In this document: piece after piece, positions 1 to 6,283 of the stretch
Position numbering within the stretch: position 1 is the first letter of the stretch
Layout of the letters: each line of letters begins with the position of its first letter
Source of the DNA: Pseudomonadota bacterium
Lineage (GTDB): Bacteria; Myxococcota_A; Polyangia; Polyangiales; Sandaracinaceae
DNA length: 6,283 bases
Assembly (NCBI GenBank): GCA_023427125.1
Contig: JAEZBP010000173.1
Coordinates: forward strand, 1-6,283
Direction: 5' to 3'
Notes under the pieces: model-generated
What the model was told of the DNA's origin: nothing
Databases searched by the model: none
The model's input: the letters and a program-made list of their open reading frames with translations, nothing else
Program-made: the position numbers and the translations under genes

Positions 1-10
1 GACCAGGCGA

Positions 11-1435
11 CTAAGGCGTCGCGGCGCGCCGGACCGCCGGCGCGGTCGCGCGGTTGCCCGCGAGCTGGCGCTTGAGCGCGGCGGCCACCTCCGGTCGGAG
101 CTGCACCTGCGGCATCACCCGCGGGGCGGCCGGAGCGGCCTCCGCGGCGGCCCCCGGCGCCGGGGCCGCGGGCTGGACCGTCACGCGGCCGACGCGCGCC
201 GGCCCGTGGCAGTCGCCCTCGTGGGTCGGCGACCAGCCGGCCGAGCGCTGCCCCTGCCCGCCCGGGCGCGTGTCCATCACGTACAGGTTCATGTTCCACG
301 TCTCGCCCGGCTCCGGCTTGGCCGCCGGCGGATCCCCCGCGCGGAACGCGCGCCACGGGATGGCGATCTCCGCGGTGTAGCCTCGGTCCGCCTCCTCGTC
401 GTTGGCGGTCCCGCGCACCTGCACCTCCGCCTGAAGGCGGCTGTTCCACGCCACGTCGCCGAAGGGCTGTGGTTGGCGTCGCGTGTCGTAGCGCGTGTCG
501 AAGACCTGCCCGGTGGGCGAGACCTGCATCTCGAAGTAGTTCCGGCCGTCGCCGCCCGGATCGACCATGATCTCGACCGCGTCCTGCTCCCAGAGGTGCC
601 CGTCCCGGGTCGCGATCGTGTTCTGCACGAAGTCGTCGGCGACCTCGAAGGCGACGTAGAGGTTCGTGTCGTCCCAGAGGAGGCGAGAGGTCGCCCGGAG
701 CGGCGCGGGCGCGCCGGTGCGGGTGTCGACGAAGCGGTCCGTGCTGCCGGCGCTCGCCCAGTCGGCCTCGTCGAGCCGGCCATCGATCGTGATCGCGGCC
801 GAGGCGCGCGCCGCGTTCACCGTCGGGGGCGGGCGCACGGTAGGCGCGGCGGGGGCCGCCTCCACGCCGGGCTCGGCGGCGGCGGACGGCGCGCTCGCGA
901 TCTCGACGCTGGCCGCGCGCACGCGGTTCTCTCCGTCGTTGTCGCCGCGGCGGATCGCCAGCCGGTGCGGGCCGTTCCAGAGGCCGAGGTAGAAGACCGC
1001 GCGGTCGCTGTTCCAGTCGCTCAGCGTGATCGGCTGCGCGTCCCGGATGTACTCGCCCGCGTTCCAGCGGCCCGGCGGGTAGAGCTCGCGCACGACGCCG
1101 ACGCCGTCCTGGTTCAGGCGGTTCTCTCCCGACGCGTCGGCCACGTGCGTGAAGATCGCCCAGCCGTCGTCGAGGTCCTCGGCCGCGTGCCAGTGCCAGG
1201 TGATGGTGAAGGGCTGCCCGGCCACCACCGTGTCCGGCTCGAGGTCGTAGCCGAGGAGCGAGACGCCGTTCTCGAACTGTACGTCGAGCGCGTGCTCGGG
1301 GGTGGGGCGCCGCGTCGACACGTGCTCGCGCACCCGCTCGCGGTCCGCCGGGGAGAGCTCCGGCGCGCGCTCGACGCACCCTCCGAGCAGCGCCGCGGCG
1401 CTCAAACAGACGGCCAACACATTCGAGTGAGACAT
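11..1435 (-). CDS. Predicted lipoprotein with a C-terminal CBM9/DOMON-like module
   Basis: Predicted 474-residue envelope lipoprotein of unknown function. The N-terminus is a short hydrophobic signal ending in a lipobox (LLGGC) with the acceptor Cys at residue 20; the n-region lacks Lys/Arg, which is unusual. Residues about 46-180 look like an all-beta, Ig-like domain (GYDLEPDTVVAGQPFTITW, then an IFTHVADASG strand pair); I cannot assign a family. After an Ala/Pro linker (about 181-205), residues about 210-420 match the family 9 carbohydrate-binding / DOMON-like fold: DGRLDEADW, LLWDDTNLYVAFEVADD, LWEQDAVEIMVDP, YFEMQVSPTGQVFD and the closing WSP...GDCHGPARVGRV. A second Ala/Pro linker and a basic tail end the protein. 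No catalytic domain is visible, so a binding or structural role is inferred; the ligand may not be a sugar. ATG 1435 is chosen over an in-frame ATG at 1456 because GGAGAG lies just upstream of it. The gene follows ffh by 50 bases. Confidence 0.82.
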   Translation of the reverse strand: MSHSNVLAVCLSAAALLGGCVERAPELSPADRERVREHVSTRRPTPEHALDVQFENGVSLLGYDLEPDTVVAGQPFTITWHWHAAEDLDDGWAIFTHVADASGENRLNQDGVGVVRELYPPGRWNAGEYIRDAQPITLSDWNSDRAVFYLGLWNGPHRLAIRRGDNDGENRVRAASVEIASAPSAAAEPGVEAAPAAPTVRPPPTVNAARASAAITIDGRLDEADWASAGSTDRFVDTRTGAPAPLRATSRLLWDDTNLYVAFEVADDFVQNTIATRDGHLWEQDAVEIMVDPGGDGRNYFEMQVSPTGQVFDTRYDTRRQPQPFGDVAWNSRLQAEVQVRGTANDEEADRGYTAEIAIPWRAFRAGDPPAAKPEPGETWNMNLYVMDTRPGGQGQRSAGWSPTHEGDCHGPARVGRVTVQPAAPAPGAAAEAAPAAPRVMPQVQLRPEVAAALKRQLAGNRATAPAVRRAATP

Positions 1436-1439
1436 GGCT

Positions 1440-1445
1440 CTCTCC
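1440..1445 (-). promoter_or_regulatory. Ribosome binding site of the lipoprotein gene
   Basis: On the minus strand the sequence reads GGAGAG, four bases before the ATG at 1435 (six bases if only GGAG is counted). The alternative ATG at 1456 has no purine-rich stretch at the right distance, so this site decides the start. I see no convincing promoter in the 50-base gap to ffh, which fits cotranscription with ffh. Confidence 0.6.
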
Positions 1446-1485
1446 GTCACAGTCATCTGAGTAATGCCACTGCTATGCGCGAGGT

Positions 1486-3066
1486 TCACTTGCGCGACTT
1501 CCGCCGCGCCTGCTTCTGGAGCTTGCGCTTCTTCTTGTTCTTGGCCTTGTCGTTGGCCACGCGGCGCACGCTGCTCTGGCGCATCCCGCCGCCGCCCTCG
1601 CCGGCGACCGCGGCCTCGAGCAGCTGATCGGCCAGGCCGGCCATCATCGGGTTGCCCTCGAGGCCGCCCGTCTTGACCATCTCGTTGAGCCGGCGGGCCA
1701 TCGCCATCTGCTTCATGCCCGGCATCTTCTGGAGCATCCCGGCCTGCTGCCCGATGTCTCCCATCATCTGCCGCATGAACGCGAAGCGGTTGAGGAGATC
1801 CACGATCTCCTTCTCGCTGCGCCCCGAGCCCTTGGCCACGCGGGTCACCCGCGAGCGCGACTTCTGGAAGAGCTCGGGCTCGCGCCGCTCGTCCTTCGTC
1901 ATCGAGCTGACGATGGCCTCGGCCCGCTTGAGCTCCTTCTCGTCGATCTGGAAGCCCTCGGGCACGCTGTCGGCGAAGAAGGGCAGCTTCTCGAAGAGAT
2001 CCTGGAGGGGCCCCATCTGCTGGAGCGTCCGGATCTGCTCGAGGAAGTCGTGCAGGGTGAAGCGCCCCTGCAGCATCCGCTTGGCGTCCTCCTCGGCCTT
2101 CTTCTCGTCGACGACCTCCTCGAAGTCCTTCATCAGGCCGACGATGTCGCCCATCCCGAGGATGCGGCTCGCCATGCCCTCGGGGCGGAACTCCTCGAGG
2201 CGATCGAGCGCCTCGCCCATGCCGACGAAGCGGACGGGCGCGCCGGTGACCTCCTTGACCGAGAGCGCCGCGCCGCCGCGGGCGTCGCCGTCGAGCTTGG
2301 TCAGCACCACGCCGCTCAGCCCGAGCAGATCGTGGAAGCTCTTCGCGGTCTTCACCGCGTCCTGGCCGATCATCGCGTCGATGACCAGGAAGATGTTGTC
2401 CGGCTTGACCGAGCCCTTGATGTCCGCGAGCTCCTTCATCAGGAGCTCGTCGATCGCGAGGCGGCCGGCCGTGTCGTAGATGATGACGTCGCACTTGCGC
2501 TTGCGCGCCTCGGCCGTCGCCTTGGTGCAGATGTCGACCGGACGGCCGCCGGGGATGGCGAAGACCGGCACGCCGATCCGCTCGCCGAGCACCTGGAGCT
2601 GCTCGATGGCGCCGGGGCGCTGGACGTCGGCCGCCACGAGGAGCGGCTTCTTTCCCTGCTTCTCGAGGAAGCGGGCGAGCTTGCCGGAGCTCGTCGTCTT
2701 TCCCGAGCCCTGGAGGCCGACCATCATGATGCCGGTGATCTGCGGCTTCGTGCGGAAGGTGAGCGGCTCACCCTCGGCGCGCATCATGGCGGTGAGCTCG
2801 TCCTGGCAGATCTTCACGAAGAGCTCGGCGGGCCCGACCTTCACCTTCTTTCCCTTGTGGGTGACGGTGGACTGGACGGTCTGGCCGAGCGCGCTCTCCT
2901 TCACGCGCGCGAGGAAGCGCTTGACCACGCCGAGCTCGACGTCGGCCTCGAGGAGCGAGAGCCGCACGTCGCGGAGGGCTTGATCGATGCTCTCTTCGGT
3001 GAGCTCGGTGACACCGGCGAGGCGGTTACGCGCGGCGCGGAAGCCTTTGGTGAGCGTCTCGAACAT
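1486..3066 (-). CDS. ffh: Signal recognition particle protein Ffh (SRP54 GTPase)
   Basis: Ffh binds 4.5S RNA to form the bacterial SRP, recognises hydrophobic signal sequences on ribosomes and delivers them to the receptor FtsY by paired GTP hydrolysis. The protein has 526 residues, at the long end of the family. The N domain (1-100) carries LLEADV. The G domain shows the P-loop GLQGSGKTT (117-125), DVQRPGAIEQL (147-157), DTAGRL (198-203), TKLDGDARGG (256-265) and GMGE (282-285). The M domain (about 325-470) has the RNA-binding stretch SRSRVTRVAKGSG (403-415) followed by EIVDLLNRF and a Met-rich helix. The tail (505-526) is almost entirely Lys/Arg/Asn/Gln. The start at MFETLTKGF matches the usual Ffh N-terminus. 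An in-frame ATG at 3171 would add 35 low-complexity residues and overlaps the proposed promoter, so it is rejected. The Shine-Dalgarno is weak: GAGG, 13 bases upstream. The gene is divergent from polA. Confidence 0.97.
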   Translation of the reverse strand: MFETLTKGFRAARNRLAGVTELTEESIDQALRDVRLSLLEADVELGVVKRFLARVKESALGQTVQSTVTHKGKKVKVGPAELFVKICQDELTAMMRAEGEPLTFRTKPQITGIMMVGLQGSGKTTSSGKLARFLEKQGKKPLLVAADVQRPGAIEQLQVLGERIGVPVFAIPGGRPVDICTKATAEARKRKCDVIIYDTAGRLAIDELLMKELADIKGSVKPDNIFLVIDAMIGQDAVKTAKSFHDLLGLSGVVLTKLDGDARGGAALSVKEVTGAPVRFVGMGEALDRLEEFRPEGMASRILGMGDIVGLMKDFEEVVDEKKAEEDAKRMLQGRFTLHDFLEQIRTLQQMGPLQDLFEKLPFFADSVPEGFQIDEKELKRAEAIVSSMTKDERREPELFQKSRSRVTRVAKGSGRSEKEIVDLLNRFAFMRQMMGDIGQQAGMLQKMPGMKQMAMARRLNEMVKTGGLEGNPMMAGLADQLLEAAVAGEGGGGMRQSSVRRVANDKAKNKKKRKLQKQARRKSRK

Positions 3067-3163
3067 GCTGTCGCTGTTGCCTCGGGAGGCCCGGATCGAG
3101 GGGGCGTTTCGGCCCACCATCCTCGGCGGCCCGCGCCTTCCCCGGCTCCTCGGGTCCGGGCGC

Positions 3164-3191
3164 ATTAGCACGCGCCGTCCGACACTGGCAA
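3164..3191 (-). promoter_or_regulatory. Candidate sigma-70-type promoter for ffh
   Basis: On the minus strand TTGCCA (3186-3191, five of six matches to TTGACA) is followed, after a 16-base spacer, by GCTAAT (3164-3169, four of six matches to TATAAT). This is one of the few AT-bearing spots in a very GC-rich gap. Transcription would begin near 3157 and leave a leader of about 90 bases before the ffh ATG. The site overlaps the upstream in-frame ATG at 3171, supporting 3066 as the true start. The call rests on motif match only. Confidence 0.45.
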
Positions 3192-3225
3192 GGCACGCAC
3201 GGGCGCGGAACGGCGGCGGGGCGGC

Positions 3226-3231
3226 TATGCT
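3226..3231 (+). promoter_or_regulatory. Candidate -10 element of polA, possibly leaderless
   Basis: TATGCT (four of six matches to TATAAT) ends 11 bases before the polA ATG. With usual -10 to +1 spacing, transcription would start at or within a few bases of the ATG. No Shine-Dalgarno-like purine run precedes the ATG (the sequence between is CCCGCGCTCCT), which fits a leaderless or nearly leaderless message. No good -35 hexamer is found 16-18 bases upstream; the stretch there is GC only. Both the promoter and its consequence are inferred. Confidence 0.35.
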
Positions 3232-3242
3232 CCCGCGCTCCT

Positions 3243-5930
<2,688 letters not shown>

Positions 5931-5936
5931 GTTGCT

Positions 5937-5963
5937 GGGCGCGCGCTTCGCGAGCGCGCGCCC
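5937..5963 (+). terminator. GC hairpin after polA, probable terminator
   Basis: A perfect 11-bp inverted repeat (GGGCGCGCGCT / AGCGCGCGCCC) with a five-base loop (TCGCG) begins seven bases after the polA TGA. No T-run follows on the plus strand, so it is not a textbook intrinsic terminator. In very GC-rich bacteria strong hairpins without a U-tract are often seen after genes and may stop transcription or protect the 3' end. Being symmetric, it could also serve a convergent gene from the right. Confidence 0.6.
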
Positions 5964-6283
5964 CGAGCTACGGCGGCACCGACCAGCGGGCGCTTCCCAT
6001 CCTCGGTGTCCAGTCAGCCGGACCGCTCCGCTCGGCGTTCCCCGAGCGCCGTGATCTTGCGACAGGCCTTGAGAGAGCCGCACAGCGTCACGCCGAGTCC
6101 GCGCCCGGTGTTGCATGTCCCGAGATCGAGTCGGTTTAGGCGGCCACGAACTGCGTCCGCGAGGAGGACCAGCGCCTCGACCTCGTCGCCAGCCTCGGGG
6201 TGATGCCGATCGGGAGCCGCGCGTCGGTTCCCGATGTAGCGGTGCGCAGCCCGGACTGCGTCCTCGGTCACCCGCAGCGCCCG
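5964..6283. other. Region downstream of polA without a secure gene
   Basis: About 320 bases follow the polA hairpin. They hold only the doubtful minus-strand frame described separately and a minor 6-bp hairpin (GCTCGG / CCGAGC, 6030-6047) near its end. No tRNA, transposon end, repeat array or promoter was found. Base use is slightly less GC-extreme than in the flanking genes (for example GTGTTGCATGTCC and GTCGGTTTAGG), consistent with intergenic or weakly coding DNA. Confidence 0.5.
6014..6283 (-). CDS. Doubtful hypothetical open frame, 3' end only
   Basis: A frame open from the window edge to TGA at 6014-6016 encodes about 89 residues and would converge on polA; its beginning lies outside the window. 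It contains EAGDEVEALVLLADAVRG, which could form an amphipathic helix, then a Gly/Cys-containing stretch (LGTCNTGRGLGVTLCGSL) and a basic end. I do not recognise a family. By hand count about 78 percent of its third codon positions are G or C, lower than the near-saturation seen in ffh and polA, and it uses rarer codons such as CTA, CGA and ACA. It may be a real gene of lower codon adaptation, a transferred or decaying gene, or non-coding sequence that happens to be open. A GTG at 6271 is one possible in-window start, without a visible ribosome binding site. Confidence 0.3.
   Translation of the reverse strand, partial: RALRVTEDAVRAAHRYIGNRRAAPDRHHPEAGDEVEALVLLADAVRGRLNRLDLGTCNTGRGLGVTLCGSLKACRKITALGERRAERSG

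Noticed and set aside
1456..1485. TGGCATTACTCAG as a sigma-54 promoter for the lipoprotein gene
   Set aside because: The TGGC half is present but no GC dinucleotide falls at the required spacing downstream.
206..1627. Plus-strand open frame of 473 codons opposite the lipoprotein gene
   Set aside because: Arg/Val/Ala-rich composition without domains; the opposite strand encodes a coherent lipoprotein with recognisable motifs.
1457..2494. Extension of the lipoprotein frame far upstream into ffh
   Set aside because: The frame stays open only because of GC bias; the translated part is Arg/Gly/Asp-rich noise, and the signal peptide with its ribosome binding site marks the start at 1435.
3141..3160. 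CCCGG / CCGGG inverted repeat in the ffh leader
   Set aside because: A 5-bp stem with a 10-base loop is expected by chance at this GC content.
2050..3168. Plus-strand open frame opposite ffh
   Set aside because: Antisense shadow of a securely identified Ffh; its product is a low-complexity Ala/Asp/Leu/Glu/Arg sequence.
3067..3171. Longer Ffh starting at the ATG at 3171
   Set aside because: The additional 35 residues are absent from known Ffh N-termini, and the ATG overlaps the proposed promoter.
6006..6203. Plus-strand 65-codon open frame after polA
   Set aside because: Ser/Arg/Pro low-complexity product, no ribosome binding site, overlaps the opposite frame; nothing supports it.

Overview
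The window is very GC-rich, with G or C at nearly every third codon position. It carries two housekeeping genes transcribed away from each other. Base composition, a lipoprotein with Ala/Pro linkers, and an Ffh with a long lysine/arginine tail suggest a high-GC, free-living bacterium, most plausibly a myxobacterium-like member of the Myxococcota (former Deltaproteobacteria). That placement is an inference from style; no rRNA or other decisive marker is present.

Layout. (1) 11-1435, minus strand: a predicted lipoprotein with an N-terminal beta-sandwich-like region and a C-terminal CBM9/DOMON-like module. (2) 1486-3066, minus strand: ffh, the signal recognition particle GTPase. The lipoprotein lies 50 bases downstream on the same strand and may be cotranscribed with it. 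(3) 3067-3242: a 176-base divergent intergenic region with a candidate ffh promoter on the minus strand and a -10-like box just upstream of polA on the plus strand. (4) 3243-5930, plus strand: polA, a full-length three-domain DNA polymerase I. Its 5' nuclease and polymerase active sites are intact, but the 3'-5' exonuclease carboxylates are replaced. (5) 5937-5963: a perfect 11-bp GC hairpin just after the polA stop. (6) 6014-6283: the 3' end of a doubtful open frame on the minus strand that runs off the window.

The genes do not form one pathway. Ffh targets nascent membrane and secreted proteins to the membrane, polA acts in Okazaki fragment processing and repair, and the lipoprotein is a likely envelope protein. 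The lipoprotein would itself be exported, but nothing here ties it specifically to Ffh.

I see no defence system, CRISPR array, mobile element, tRNA or rRNA, and no evidence of a new multi-gene system. The most useful observations concern DNA polymerase I (proofreading residues lost, and a natural tyrosine at the dideoxynucleotide-discrimination position), the possibly leaderless polA start, the methionine-poor finger loop of Ffh, and the lipoprotein in the place where rpsP often follows ffh.
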